Notes under the pieces: model-generated
The model's database searches: none
Told to the model about the DNA's origin: nothing
What the model saw: only the letters and a program-made list of their open reading frames with translations
In this document: positions 36,649-50,000 of the stretch, in pieces
Position numbering within the stretch: position 1 is the stretch's first letter
Layout of the letters: the number at the start of each line of letters is the position of its first letter
Assembly: GCF_023650515.1 (NCBI RefSeq)
Contig: NZ_CP096016.1
Coordinates: 2,442,001-2,506,000, forward strand
Direction of reading: 5' to 3'
DNA: 64,000 bases
DNA from: Alkalimarinus coralli
GTDB lineage: Bacteria > Pseudomonadota > Gammaproteobacteria > Pseudomonadales > Oleiphilaceae
Translations under genes and position numbers: made by a program

Positions 36649-37632
36649 CTATTTAAATAGTGTTTCGCCAGTTAACCCTTGTTTCTCAAGAATATCTCTA
36701 AGCCGTTTTAGTGCTTCCACCTGAATCTGTCTAACACGCTCGCGGGTCAAACCGATCTCTCTGCCAACCTCTTCCAGCGTGCTCATCTGGTAGCCTCGAA
36801 GCCCAAAACGGCGAGCCAATACTTCTTGCTGCTTGCCAGATAGCTGATCTAACCAGGTATCAATACTGCCTCTTAAATTGCTATCCTGAAGTAGCTCGGC
36901 AGGGTCTGATGCTGCTTCGTCAGCAACAGTGTCGAGCAAGCATTTATCGCCATTACCTCCAACAGGGGTATCGACAGATGTAATTCTCTCGTTAAGGCCC
37001 AACATGCGCTTAACGTCTTCAACTGGCTTGTCGAGCAAGTCTGCAATTTCTTCTGCGGTAGGCTCATGATCCAGTTTTTGAGTGAGCTCTCTTGCTGCCC
37101 TCAAATAGAGGTTCAGTTCTTTAACAACATGAATGGGGAGGCGAATCGTGCGGGTCTGGTTCATAATCGCACGTTCAATAGTCTGTCTTATCCACCAAGT
37201 CGCGTAGGTCGAAAAGCGGAACCCTCTTTCAGGGTCAAATTTTTCAACGGCACGAATCAATCCGAGATTACCTTCTTCGATTAAGTCAAGAAGTGTAAGC
37301 CCGCGGTTAACGTACCGGCGTGCGATCTTAACAACAAGGCGAAGATTGGATTCAATCATTCGCTTACGACCAGCCTCATCCCCTTTCTGGGCAAGTCGAG
37401 CGTAGTAAACTTCTTCTTCCGGTGTTAAGAGTGGTGAAAATCCGATTTCATTTAAGTAGATTTGAGTAGCGTCTAATTGACGGTAATTTTTAGATTCAGC
37501 GGTGTATTTTCCCGCTCTCTTTCGGTCAATAGGCGTTACAACACTGTCTTCATCACGCTTGGAAGCATGTGATGCTTTAGCATCATTCTCAAACGCTATA
37601 TCTTCGATGTATTCTTCTCTTTCAGCTGACAT
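36649..37632 (-). CDS. rpoS: RNA polymerase sigma factor RpoS
   Basis: The stationary-phase and general stress sigma factor, 327 residues, close to the usual 330. Visible regions are 1.2 ([21 protein letters not shown]), 2 ([20 protein letters not shown], then [19 protein letters not shown]), 3 ([20 protein letters not shown]) and 4 ([29 protein letters not shown]). The ATG at 37632 has an AGGG ribosome site; the open frame to 37701 is unlikely to be translated. It follows nlpD, where a major rpoS promoter lies in E. coli and Pseudomonas. Confidence 0.97.
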   Translation of the reverse strand: MSAEREEYIEDIAFENDAKASHASKRDEDSVVTPIDRKRAGKYTAESKNYRQLDATQIYLNEIGFSPLLTPEEEVYYARLAQKGDEAGRKRMIESNLRLVVKIARRYVNRGLTLLDLIEEGNLGLIRAVEKFDPERGFRFSTYATWWIRQTIERAIMNQTRTIRLPIHVVKELNLYLRAARELTQKLDHEPTAEEIADLLDKPVEDVKRMLGLNERITSVDTPVGGNGDKCLLDTVADEAASDPAELLQDSNLRGSIDTWLDQLSGKQQEVLARRFGLRGYQMSTLEEVGREIGLTRERVRQIQVEALKRLRDILEKQGLTGETLFK

Positions 37633-37799
37633 AACACGGGCCCTGCTTTCGGTATTGTTTTTGTACACTTCACAACCTCTAGGGTTATGGTGCCGCAACA
37701 ATCTAGTTGTTATTGGACTACCCCGTTTGGTCTTGATCGTAGACTACAAGATTCCCACCAAACATTATTTTATTTTTTGTTAACTTTCTTTGCGAACTT

Positions 37800-38627
37800 T
37801 TACCGTTTCGGTAAATAGTTCAATGGGTTAACCGGTTTTCCATCTCTTCTTATTTCGAAATGAAGCTTTGTCCGGTTAGTACCAGTATTCCCCATTTCAG
37901 CTATTTTCTGGCCTTGTTTTATCTTTTGACCTTCTTTTACGAGGATTTGATCGTTATGCGCGTAAGCACTCAGGTAATGCTGGTTATGATTTATAATTAT
38001 CAACTTTCCATACCCAAGTAACCCACTTCCTGCATATACCACTTCACCTCTGGCAGCTGAAAATACTGAGTCACCCAAATTACCGGCAATATCGATACCT
38101 TTATTGTTATTCCCGGTAGAAGAGTATCTTGCAATAATTTGGCCAAGATGAGGCCAGTGCCAATTTACGCCCTTGACGGTCTTTGATTTTGTGCTAACAC
38201 GAGTATTCTTTTTTGCTGTAACAGTAGGCTTACTTTTTGTAGGCTTTTTGCGGGGTGTGGTTTTTTTATGAGTAGCCACTCTACTTTTTTTCTTAGCCTT
38301 CGGAACAGAGCCTTTTAGATCAAGCCTAATACGCTGCCCAATGGCAATCACATAAGGTGGTGGAATTTTGTTAGCATCGGCTAATTCCTTATAATCTCTG
38401 CCGTAGCGCCATGCAATCGAATACATTGTGTCGCCTTTGGTAACCTTATGGGAGCCAAAATAAACAGGAGGATTAAAGTTTTTATCTTGATAAATTCCAC
38501 TTGAATTACAAGCAGATAAAGAAATGGCAATGAAGAAATAAGACAAATACCGAAACGACAAAGCGGCTAATCGCTGAAAACCAGCCGCTAAAGGTGAGTA
38601 AATTTTAGTCGTTTCAAGTAAATACAC
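37800..38627 (-). CDS. nlpD: Lipoprotein NlpD, LysM and degenerate LytM domains
   Basis: A 275-residue murein-hydrolase activator. It has a lipoprotein signal with lipobox ISLSAC near residue 40, one LysM domain (HKVTKGDTMYSIAWRYG) and a Lys/Thr-rich linker, then a LytM/M23 domain (about 155-272). The zinc ligands are degenerate: NKGID replaces HxxxD and KLHFEI replaces HxH. This matches NlpD, which activates an amidase rather than cutting peptidoglycan itself. The start is uncertain: the GTG at 38627 has no clear ribosome site. Confidence 0.9.
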   Translation of the reverse strand: MYLLETTKIYSPLAAGFQRLAALSFRYLSYFFIAISLSACNSSGIYQDKNFNPPVYFGSHKVTKGDTMYSIAWRYGRDYKELADANKIPPPYVIAIGQRIRLDLKGSVPKAKKKSRVATHKKTTPRKKPTKSKPTVTAKKNTRVSTKSKTVKGVNWHWPHLGQIIARYSSTGNNNKGIDIAGNLGDSVFSAARGEVVYAGSGLLGYGKLIIINHNQHYLSAYAHNDQILVKEGQKIKQGQKIAEMGNTGTNRTKLHFEIRRDGKPVNPLNYLPKR

Positions 38628-38818
38628 AATAATTTAAAACTCTATAAACAACCTTAATTATTCCAAAACGATATATAAGAAGTTACTCAATATTAAGAAC
38701 CTGCGCTAACCTATTATTCTAGCAAACTATTTCAATTCAACCAGAGTACCGATTTAGTTACCAAATCATTTAGTTGTTACCAAAGGAAACACCTTAAAGT
38801 AACAACCAGTTCACACTT

Positions 38819-39742
38819 TTAGTGTCGACTACGCCCCATCTGTTCCAATAGCAGAACAATCAAAATACCACATGCAGCAGAGGCCAACGCCCAGCCCAGC
38901 TCAGAAGATTGCCCAGTCAGTACTTCGTAGCTACCAGGCATAACATTGTTTTGAATAAGTGGCACTTGCTCACCATGACTGTTCAACCTGAAGCTGATAG
39001 TCTCTTTCCAAGGCCATACTTTATCCAATGCGCCAATCATAAAGCCCGTCAATACTAATAAGGTGTAGTCATGAAAACGCCTAAAGGCCCATGCCAGCAT
39101 GTTGGCAATTGTTAGCAACCCAACGACACAACCACTGGCAAAGACCGCCAACACGGCAATATCCAGTGACTTAACCGCGCCCAAAATCACGCTATACATT
39201 CCCAGTAGCAATAATATAAAACTGCCCGATATACCCGGCAAAATCATTGCACAGATGGCTAAACAGCCAGAGAGAAATATATTCAGGGTTGTGGCTTCAA
39301 TTTGTGCGGGTGCCGCGCTACTTAACCCCCAGGCAACCAGAATACCCAGCAGAATAGGCAGCGCATTAATCCAGCGCCACTCTTTGATTTGCTGACTCAC
39401 ATGCCAAACTGAGGCGACAACCAGCCCAAAGAAGAATGACCATAACATTTCAGGGTAGGCCACCAGTAAATAGCTTATGAGTTTTGCCAGCGTAAAAACA
39501 CTAAACAATATTCCTGAAAATAGCGTGAGTAAAAACCAACCATTAATAGAGTTCCAGGCAGCCACAACCCCCTGCTCTTTTAATATCGAAACTGTTTTCC
39601 AGGAAACTGACTGAATAGAGTTGATTAGCTGTTCGTAGATACCGGTGATAAAGGCAATTGTTCCTCCTGACACCCCAGGAACAATATCCGCAGCTCCCAT
39701 TGCCGCACCTTTAAAAAATAGAAGCACTTTAGATTGATTCAA
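38819..39742 (-). CDS. DUF368 family polyprenyl-phosphate translocase (PopT-like)
   Basis: A 307-residue membrane protein with about eight helices of the DUF368 family. The N-terminal signature GAAMGAADIVPGVSGGTIAFITGIYE and the internal repeat-like MILPGISGSFILLLLGMY are diagnostic. Members have been reported to recycle undecaprenyl phosphate across the membrane (PopT). That role would support peptidoglycan synthesis and the EPS pathway elsewhere in this window, but it is inferred from the family. It sits between pcm and nlpD in an otherwise conserved cluster. Confidence 0.85.
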   Translation of the reverse strand: MNQSKVLLFFKGAAMGAADIVPGVSGGTIAFITGIYEQLINSIQSVSWKTVSILKEQGVVAAWNSINGWFLLTLFSGILFSVFTLAKLISYLLVAYPEMLWSFFFGLVVASVWHVSQQIKEWRWINALPILLGILVAWGLSSAAPAQIEATTLNIFLSGCLAICAMILPGISGSFILLLLGMYSVILGAVKSLDIAVLAVFASGCVVGLLTIANMLAWAFRRFHDYTLLVLTGFMIGALDKVWPWKETISFRLNSHGEQVPLIQNNVMPGSYEVLTGQSSELGWALASAACGILIVLLLEQMGRSRH

Positions 39743-39798
39743 AACTCATCCCTAACATCAACATATTAACAAACACAACACGCTTAAAAGTATGAAAA

Positions 39799-40461
39799 CT
39801 AACGAATAACACCACCCAGAAGTGGAACAAAATAGACCGGTTCAATCACTTTATAATCGAAGCTATTCCCTTTGCGGGTGACGACAGTAAGCTCCTGTGT
39901 ATCTCCGCCCACAGGAATCACCAATCTGCCACCATCTGCAAGCTGGCCCAGCAAGTCTTTAGGTATCTCACTTGGCGCCGCCGTCACAATAATTCCGTCG
40001 AATGGCGCTGAGCTTGGCCAACCCATCCCTCCATCAGCATGACGGGTATGCACGTTTCGTAGCCCCAGTTGCCTAAACCGCGCTTTTGCTTTCTCTTGAA
40101 GCGGCCTGATTCTTTCTACACTAAACACTTCATTTACCAACTGAGCCAATACCGCCGTCTGAAAACCTGACCCAGTACCCAACTCCAACACCCTTGAAGG
40201 TTTTGACTGCAACAAAACCTGTGTCATTCTGGCGACAATATAAGGTTGTGATAAGGTCTGGTTGTGACCTATCGGCAATGCGGTATCTTCGTATGCTCTA
40301 TGGGCAAGCGCCTCATCAACGAAAATATGCCGTGGCGTATTGGCCATCACATCCAGAACATCTTCATCATCAATGCCTTCATCCCTAAGTCGTTGAACTA
40401 AGCGCATTCTCGTGCGCATAGAGGTCATGCCGATCCCCTGTAAATTTAGTGACTGATTCAC
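39799..40461 (-). CDS. pcm: Protein-L-isoaspartate O-methyltransferase
   Basis: A 220-residue SAM-dependent methyltransferase that starts repair of isoaspartyl residues in aged proteins. It has [23 protein letters not shown] and the SAM-binding [15 protein letters not shown] (about residues 91-105), then [13 protein letters not shown]. The start overlaps the surE stop by four bases (ATGA), giving the standard surE-pcm coupling. Confidence 0.96.
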   Translation of the reverse strand: MNQSLNLQGIGMTSMRTRMRLVQRLRDEGIDDEDVLDVMANTPRHIFVDEALAHRAYEDTALPIGHNQTLSQPYIVARMTQVLLQSKPSRVLELGTGSGFQTAVLAQLVNEVFSVERIRPLQEKAKARFRQLGLRNVHTRHADGGMGWPSSAPFDGIIVTAAPSEIPKDLLGQLADGGRLVIPVGGDTQELTVVTRKGNSFDYKVIEPVYFVPLLGGVIR

Positions 40462-41207
40462 TTCATCCCCTCAAGCCAGCGATTCACATCACTGATTGCA
40501 TCATATCTTGTCATATCTATATGTATTGGTGTTATCGAGACATAACCGTTTGCGACCGCATGAAAATCCGTTCCTTCTCCAGCGTCATCGCCCTCCCCGG
40601 CCGCTGCGATCCAGTATCGATCCTTGCCTCTTGGGTCAACCATCATCTCTGGTTCACCGCCCCTTGCTCTGTGCCCTAAACGAGTAACCTGGAACCCTTT
40701 AATATCTTCATAAGGTCTATCCGGTACATTAATATTTAAAATGGTTCTCGGGCCCACTGACAAATGGTCAAGCTCGGTTAGCAGCGTAGAAATAACTTTG
40801 GCCGCAGAATCGTAATGGTGGTTTCCCGCATTAACCAACGACACCGCTATTGCAGGCTCAGCCAGAAAGCGTCCTTCTGTTGCTGCCGCAACTGTGCCTG
40901 AATAAATAACATCATCACCAAGGTTTGCATGGCTGTTAATGCCTGATACAACCCGTTCGAATTCAAGATCAAACAAACTTGTGACACCAAGATGAACGCA
41001 ATCAGTGGGCGTTCCATCAATACAGGCAAATCCGTTTTCTAGAAAGGTGGGGCGCAATGGTCGATCCAGAGTCAACGAGTTACTCGCGCCACTATGATCC
41101 CGGTCGGGTGCAGAGACCCTGACCGTTGCAACCTGGCTTAGCTCCCTCGCAAGAGCAATAATACCAGGGGCATTTACGCCATCATCATTTGAAATTAATA
41201 AGTTCAT
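40458..41207 (-). CDS. surE: 5'/3'-nucleotidase SurE
   Basis: A 249-residue metal-dependent survival phosphatase acting on nucleoside monophosphates. The metal site is seen in [13 protein letters not shown] (residues 3-15), with [10 protein letters not shown] and the conserved [10 protein letters not shown] and [25 protein letters not shown]. It is coupled to pcm downstream. Confidence 0.96.
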   Translation of the reverse strand: MNLLISNDDGVNAPGIIALARELSQVATVRVSAPDRDHSGASNSLTLDRPLRPTFLENGFACIDGTPTDCVHLGVTSLFDLEFERVVSGINSHANLGDDVIYSGTVAAATEGRFLAEPAIAVSLVNAGNHHYDSAAKVISTLLTELDHLSVGPRTILNINVPDRPYEDIKGFQVTRLGHRARGGEPEMMVDPRGKDRYWIAAAGEGDDAGEGTDFHAVANGYVSITPIHIDMTRYDAISDVNRWLEGMK

Positions 41208-41336
41208 TATTCTTCTTTTATAAACAGTGGGCTCAATAGTTCATGAGCCCTATTTTTTATGCTATTTTCATGCGCACTCAAAGCCAGCACTTCACTCCAA
41301 CGTTCGTTTTATCAGAGTTATTTAGTTTTACCAACG

Positions 41337-42296
41337 TTAGTATGTTCGCTCAAAAACGCTGTAGTTTACTACTTCGGATAGCAATGATGTAGCAAATGAA
41401 CCTGCTGGTAACAAAAAATCAAGTTCAAGAACATTTTCTAACAATCGCCACGCCATGTTTTCAGGAACAATTGAAAGGGGGCGTTCTTCCATTTTCAAGC
41501 GGTTTGCATACAAACCTTTAGTAAGCTCGGGATACTCTGCGAACACCGCCTGCTCTAACTTGCTACAACCGATGTAGTCACACTCTCCTTGGCCAACGTA
41601 CTCTCGGGGCAACTCTCCATATAGAGGCCCATTCAAAGGCGCCTCCAGCCAACTATTATTCTTGACCCGTTCTGCCAGTACTTTATTGAATAAAAATGAA
41701 CGAGCAGCAGACAAGTATAAGCCCCGTTTACTTTTTGTTGCTTTAATTCGCCGCTCAAACATAGAGGCAGCTTTTTCTACATTCCCTCCCCCTCTGCCAA
41801 ACCGTTGTTCACCAAAGTAGTTTGGAAAGCCCCGCTGGCTAACCACCTGTAGCGACTGCTCAAGCCTTGCCAAGTCTCCCTGTAATTGGCGAATGCGCAA
41901 AGAAAAGCGGTTGGCATAATGCTGCCCTCTGCGCAGTTTATGGCTGTGCCTCTGATGAGATATAATCTGAAGGTTCTCATCATTCAATAGTCGCCAGTCA
42001 GGTTCAGAAAGATTGCCTAAATAAACACTAAACCATTGCCGGGTCACCGCATGTCGGTCTTTTAGCCCGCTTAAGCCAACATCCATCTCTCGAACACCAG
42101 CAAACTTGGCGATTTTACGGGCAATAAAGTCGCTATTTTCACCACGTTTTTCGGCAAATATCCAAACGTGCTCCCCTTCTCCCGTAAGGCTGAGGTTCAT
42201 CATCTCTTCGACGAAAAAATCCTCATCGCGAGTTCTAATAATACCCTGGCAAGAGACATCGCTATTAGCCCTGGGGAACGAAAGATCAAACTTCAC
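41337..42296 (-). CDS. truD: tRNA pseudouridine(13) synthase TruD
   Basis: A 319-residue TruD enzyme. The catalytic Asp lies in GLSGLKDRHAVTRQWFSV (about residues 75-92). FPNYFGEQRFGRGGGNVE is a second family motif. The protein is slightly shorter than the E. coli enzyme. It sits between ispF and surE, as in related genomes. Confidence 0.95.
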   Translation of the reverse strand: MKFDLSFPRANSDVSCQGIIRTRDEDFFVEEMMNLSLTGEGEHVWIFAEKRGENSDFIARKIAKFAGVREMDVGLSGLKDRHAVTRQWFSVYLGNLSEPDWRLLNDENLQIISHQRHSHKLRRGQHYANRFSLRIRQLQGDLARLEQSLQVVSQRGFPNYFGEQRFGRGGGNVEKAASMFERRIKATKSKRGLYLSAARSFLFNKVLAERVKNNSWLEAPLNGPLYGELPREYVGQGECDYIGCSKLEQAVFAEYPELTKGLYANRLKMEERPLSIVPENMAWRLLENVLELDFLLPAGSFATSLLSEVVNYSVFERTY

Positions 42297-42346
42297 ATTA
42301 TATACCTTGAGTGGTGATTCTATATTGAGACGTATCTAGCTCAGAT

Positions 42347-42829
42347 TCATGGTTTGACAATCAAACATGTCGCGAAACATGCAATGCCTTCTTTTCGACC
42401 TGTAAATCCCAGGTGCTCTGTGGTTGTAGCCTTAACACTTACCGCATCCATCTCGAGCAGTAAGTCGTCAGCGATATTTTCTCTCATCGCCTTAATATAT
42501 GGTGCCATTTTGGGCGCTTGAGCTACAATCGTACAATCGACGTTAGAAATTTGATAAGGCTGCACGAGCTCTCGCACCGCTCGTAACAACACCCGGCTGT
42601 CTGCGCCAGACCACTGTTCATCCGTGTCCGGGAAGTGATGGCCGATATCTCCAAGCGCAACGGCCCCTAATAACGCATCACAAAGTGCGTGAAGCAATAC
42701 ATCTCCATCTGAGTGCGCCTTAAGCCCCTGAGAATAAGGGATAGTTTCCCCTCCAAGGATGATATAATCGCCATCTTCAAAGGCATGAACATCGTATCCT
42801 TGCCCGACTCTAATTACAGGTAAACTCAT
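42347..42829 (-). CDS. ispF: 2-C-methyl-D-erythritol 2,4-cyclodiphosphate synthase
   Basis: IspF of 160 residues, a trimeric zinc enzyme of the MEP isoprenoid pathway. Motifs are [11 protein letters not shown] with the zinc-binding Asp and His, [21 protein letters not shown] and IGHHFPDTD. It follows ispD by 10 bases, so the two are co-transcribed. Confidence 0.97.
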   Translation of the reverse strand: MSLPVIRVGQGYDVHAFEDGDYIILGGETIPYSQGLKAHSDGDVLLHALCDALLGAVALGDIGHHFPDTDEQWSGADSRVLLRAVRELVQPYQISNVDCTIVAQAPKMAPYIKAMRENIADDLLLEMDAVSVKATTTEHLGFTGRKEGIACFATCLIVKP

Positions 42830-42839
42830 AGATTAACCA

Positions 42840-43571
42840 TTACTTGTTGTCTGTTTTATTTTCACGAGACAGGTAGATCTCGGCCAGTTCAAGGTCTCCA
42901 GGCTGGGTAATTTTAATATTTTCAGCACTTCCCAATACCATTTCGGGTGCCACCCCCAAGGCCTCTATAGCAGATGCTTCATCGGTAATCTGAAGACCTT
43001 CTTTTAACCCTTTTTCAAGCGCGTTCAGTAACGTTTGATAACGGAACATTTGCGGCGTATAGGCACGCCATAAGCATGAGCGATCAACGGTATCAACAAT
43101 GCAACCTCGCTCTACCCTCTTCACCGTATCGGCGACGGGAACCCCCAAAATACCCCCGGTCTCGCTATCATTGAGCTGCCTAATTAACCGATCAATATCT
43201 TCAATGGTGACACATGGGCGAGCAACATCATGAACCAGTACCCAGTCATCAGGCTCCGCTTTGCCCAAAATAGCGTAAAGCCCATTTAAGACAGTATCGA
43301 CTCTTTCCCGTCCACCATCATAACGAATAATGCGATCGTTGCGGCTGACTGGCAATGCGTCCCAATAACAATCTTCAGGAGACAACCCAACCAGCAGTGT
43401 ATCGAATTGCTTACAGGTAAGGAGCTTGTTCAAGGTATGTTCGATAACGGTTTTACCTGCCAAAGGCAGATATTGCTTAGGCCGATCAGCCATCATACGG
43501 CTACCAACGCCCGCAGCAGGAACAATAACCCAATACTTACGTTTGGGAGCGCTATCGAGAAGGTCGGTCAT
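42840..43571 (-). CDS. ispD: 2-C-methyl-D-erythritol 4-phosphate cytidylyltransferase
   Basis: IspD of 243 residues, making CDP-methylerythritol in the MEP pathway. It has the CTP-binding VPAAGVGSRMMADRPKQYLPL, VLVHDVARPC and a C-terminal QITDEASAIEALG. The start codon at 43571 lies in a 19-bp tandem duplication that creates two further out-of-frame ATGs upstream; only this one opens the enzyme. No strong ribosome site is evident. Confidence 0.96.
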   Translation of the reverse strand: MTDLLDSAPKRKYWVIVPAAGVGSRMMADRPKQYLPLAGKTVIEHTLNKLLTCKQFDTLLVGLSPEDCYWDALPVSRNDRIIRYDGGRERVDTVLNGLYAILGKAEPDDWVLVHDVARPCVTIEDIDRLIRQLNDSETGGILGVPVADTVKRVERGCIVDTVDRSCLWRAYTPQMFRYQTLLNALEKGLKEGLQITDEASAIEALGVAPEMVLGSAENIKITQPGDLELAEIYLSRENKTDNK

Positions 43572-43611
43572 AGTCAGGAAAGTCGGTCATAGTCAGGAAA
43601 ATTGGTCATAG
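43563..43611. repeat. 19-bp tandem repeat over the ispD start codon
   Basis: Two exact units (43563-43581 and 43582-43600) are followed by a partial third (43601-43611). Each unit contains an ATG on the minus strand. The two upstream ATGs open only short out-of-frame peptides that stop within the repeat or the ispD start region. Confidence 0.9.
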
Positions 43612-43687
43612 CAGGGATTAGTGTATTTGGCTTAGCAATGCGGTGTGAAGCATCAGCTAATGAGTTAACGAATACGTTTTTACAAAC

Positions 43688-43963
43688 TCATTTGTTGTCG
43701 ATTAACAGGTAAAAGGTTTCACTCTTATGAATCATTCCCAGATGATTTCTTGCACGCTCTTCAATGGCTTCATTGCCCGACTTGAGATCCAGCACTTCGG
43801 CATCAAGAAGTGCATTCCTATCAGCTAAGACTTGATTACTGGCAATTTGCTCATCAATCTGCTTCTGCAATGCCCATACTTGTGCATAGCTCCCCTCTCC
43901 AACCCAAAGGCGGATCTGAAGTGCGACGATGAACACAGTCATTAAGAGCCAAAGCCATTTCAT
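43688..43963 (-). CDS. ftsB: Cell division protein FtsB
   Basis: FtsB of 91 residues, the usual size: a short cytoplasmic end, one membrane helix (MKWLWLLMTVFIVALQIRLWV) and a periplasmic coiled coil (YAQVWALQKQIDEQIASNQ to IEERARNHLGMI). It forms the FtsQBL divisome complex. The frame is open to 44125, but residues upstream of MKW are encoded by an inserted MITE and are not FtsB sequence. I therefore place the start at 43963. No clear ribosome site is visible there. Confidence 0.92.
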   Translation of the reverse strand: MKWLWLLMTVFIVALQIRLWVGEGSYAQVWALQKQIDEQIASNQVLADRNALLDAEVLDLKSGNEAIEERARNHLGMIHKSETFYLLIDNK

Positions 43964-43992
43964 AGTTGATGCGTTAACAATATTTATTATTA

Positions 43993-44132
43993 GAGACCTT
44001 TGCACGACTACTGCGCTTACAAATACAGCGTTAAAAAATGACTCTAAATGCTCATATATTACATATATACTGCGCTTTTTCGTCATTTTTTGCCTTGTCT
44101 TTGCTTCGCTCATAACATCGTGCAAAGGTCTC
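43993..44132 (-). mobile_element. 140-bp MITE, copy 1
   Basis: A non-coding element with perfect 15-bp terminal inverted repeats GAGACCTTTGCACGA / TCGTGCAAAGGTCTC. It is flanked by a 5-bp target duplication TATTA (43988-43992 and 44133-44137). It matches copy 2 at 55799-55938 in opposite orientation with about six differences. It carries no transposase. It lies in the eno-ftsB gap, after the eno terminator. Confidence 0.92.
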
Positions 44133-44198
44133 TATTAGTTTATATTTCTAGCTTAAGCATACGCCCGAAACAGAGCATCTAACAGCATTATAAACCAA

Positions 44199-44226
44199 GA
44201 AAGGGCAGATATTACTCTGCCCTTTC
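44199..44226 (-). terminator. Terminator hairpin after eno
   Basis: A perfect 11-bp stem (GAAAGGGCAGA, arms 44199-44209 and 44216-44226) with a 6-base loop lies about 25 bases past the eno stop. The T-run is weak, but position and stem strength support termination. Confidence 0.75.
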
Positions 44227-44251
44227 AAGTGTAGATACAACAATACGCTGC

Positions 44252-45580
<1,329 letters not shown>

Positions 45581-45607
45581 TTACTATTTAAAAAATCTTC
45601 TTTCTGT

Positions 45608-45736
45608 CATTCCCAGCGATCTTTGTCATTCCCGCAAACAAGGTTAACTGCTCTGCAAGAGGAGCCCCTGGTGTGAATGGGAATTCAATCACTCAAAACC
45701 CAAAAACAATGGATCCCCGCGTTCGCGAGGATGACG
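45608..45736. repeat. Interspersed REP-like element between kdsA and eno
   Basis: The gap contains GTCATTCCCGC-type segments near 45608-45645 and, at its other end, a GC-rich inverted motif around ATCCCCGCGTTCGCGAGGAT (about 45712-45732). This CGTCATCCCCGCGAACGCGGGGAT-like theme is a common dispersed intergenic sequence in proteobacteria. Its function is unknown; it could form a stem-loop in the kdsA-eno transcript. Confidence 0.55.
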
Positions 45737-45774
45737 TGCGTAGTATTCGCCTATTAAAATCCTTCGACTCTAAC

Positions 45775-46641
<867 letters not shown>

Positions 46642-46644
46642 TTA

Positions 46645-48285
<1,641 letters not shown>

Positions 48286-48304
48286 CTATCGTTTATAAAA
48301 GCGT

Positions 48305-48320
48305 CTGTTTTATAAAACAG
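48305..48320 (-). terminator. Possible terminator palindrome after tilS
   Basis: CTGTTTTATAAAACAG is a perfect 16-base palindrome in the tilS-pyrG gap. The loop would be tight and the stem is AT-rich, so it is a weak terminator or a protein-binding site. Confidence 0.3.
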
Positions 48321-48467
48321 TCTGTTTATGAAACATTAATTAGTGAGGGGAGATTGTCATCTCAAGATGGGGTGTCAGGATACCAGAAGCTCAAATTCGA
48401 CTCAACGAAAATCGTCTATCTGACGACGGTTGACAGTAATATTTTACAATTGATTATTGCTCTGTTT

Positions 48468-50000
48468 CTAACACCACTTTATTTCCAGACTCTCGCTCTC
48501 TCCCTGGGGTTGAAAACCTTCAGCAACCAATAATTGACCAACCGCTACCAAGCTATCATTGTAATATAGCAACGGGACAGAATCTCTCAACCATGGCGGC
48601 ACATTATGATCATGAAAATGCTTTTTCAGTGGTCGATGATGAGCTTTACCGGCAGGTCTAAATAACTCGCCACCCTGCCGGAATTTAACCACAACCCGCT
48701 CACTCTCACTTGGCAACCGTGCCATTAAACAGCCATCTGCAAGCGGTGTATCATGCGTTGAGAGATAATCAACCTCAGGCCCACACTCAACGATGCGTAG
48801 AGAGTAACGCTGCCCTCCCAGGTTTTCATCAAACACAACAGTAGTGGGACGCTTGATGGTATTATGTTCAGCACCAGCGCCTCTTTGTTCGACGTCCTCA
48901 GCTTGTATAAAGCCGACCTCCCACTCCGATAACAAGAACCGAGCTTGCGACTCAATGGCTGTCTGCGGCAGTGCATAGAGTAAACCACTGTAACGCCTGA
49001 TAACTCCCTGTGACCACTCGATCATTGGGTTTGCATCATCACGCGCAGGAAGCAACTCTGCCCAAATCCGCAGAAATCGTTTTTCGCCAGGGAATCCCAT
49101 ACCGAGTTGCCTTAACCAATAGCGGACAACATTGTGTTGCCGGCTCATCGACAACCGGGCTAACTTAGTTATCGACAGTGCAGAACCAAAACGTTCATAC
49201 GTCATGTCTGCGATATCAATCTGCGCGAGCGCGTCTTCCAACTCAGAACTCTCTCTGCAATGGTTTGCCGACATTGCCAGTCGGCTCACTGCCCCTCTCC
49301 ATCGAGACTCCAGCACGGGAATAACATCGTGCCGGACAAAGTTGCGATCGTACTCTCGACTGACATTACTGTCATCCTCTACCCAGCTCAGACCAAGCCC
49401 CTCAGCAACCTTAAGCAACAGCTCTTTAGAAACATCTAAAAAAGGGCGGTGGATACTGGCAGCATTCAAAGAGCGGGTTCGAGGTATCCCTGCCATGCCT
49501 GTCACACCGGCCCCTCGCATTAACCTCAACAACACTGTTTCCGCCTGGTCGTTCTGGTGGTGCCCCTGCAGGAGAACCCCGCCTTTTGGTAACACAGATT
49601 CAAACACACCATATCGAGCTGACCTGGCGGCCTCTTCAACACCTTTTTTGGGGCTTTTCAGTGACACCTGTTGCGCAATTAGCTCGATACCCAGACACTT
49701 ACAAATATCTTCACAATGCTTCTGCCAGGAGTCAGCGTGCTGGCTAATGCCATGATGAACATGTATTGCCGTTAAGGATGCATGACGAAATTGAAGTAGA
49801 TAACGATGCGCAAGCACCGCCAATAAAGAAGAGTCCAGCCCCCCACTCAATGCGACAAAATAGTGCTCTGAATCAGGAATGCTATTGAGTGCTTGTTTTA
49901 GAACGTCAGGAAGTGAGACAAACCAAGCGTCATTCAACTGATAACCCTCGGTGTTAGAGCTGGCGTTAGCAATAGAATCAGAATCAGGAGAAACGGTCAT
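48468..50000 (-). CDS. tilS: tRNA(Ile)-lysidine synthase
   Basis: TilS of about 510 residues modifies C34 of tRNA-Ile2 to lysidine so that it reads AUA. The PP-loop [15 protein letters not shown] lies near residue 53. [26 protein letters not shown] and [20 protein letters not shown] are TilS signatures. The N-terminal extension of about 50 residues before the PP-loop is longer than in E. coli. I prefer the ATG at 50000 to that at 50039 because it overlaps accA less; neither has a clear ribosome site. Confidence 0.92.
   Translation of the reverse strand: MTVSPDSDSIANASSNTEGYQLNDAWFVSLPDVLKQALNSIPDSEHYFVALSGGLDSSLLAVLAHRYLLQFRHASLTAIHVHHGISQHADSWQKHCEDICKCLGIELIAQQVSLKSPKKGVEEAARSARYGVFESVLPKGGVLLQGHHQNDQAETVLLRLMRGAGVTGMAGIPRTRSLNAASIHRPFLDVSKELLLKVAEGLGLSWVEDDSNVSREYDRNFVRHDVIPVLESRWRGAVSRLAMSANHCRESSELEDALAQIDIADMTYERFGSALSITKLARLSMSRQHNVVRYWLRQLGMGFPGEKRFLRIWAELLPARDDANPMIEWSQGVIRRYSGLLYALPQTAIESQARFLLSEWEVGFIQAEDVEQRGAGAEHNTIKRPTTVVFDENLGGQRYSLRIVECGPEVDYLSTHDTPLADGCLMARLPSESERVVVKFRQGGELFRPAGKAHHRPLKKHFHDHNVPPWLRDSVPLLYYNDSLVAVGQLLVAEGFQPQGESESLEIKWC

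Noticed and set aside
43964-44125. N-terminal extension of FtsB
   Set aside because: It is encoded by the inserted MITE; FtsB in relatives starts at the membrane helix.
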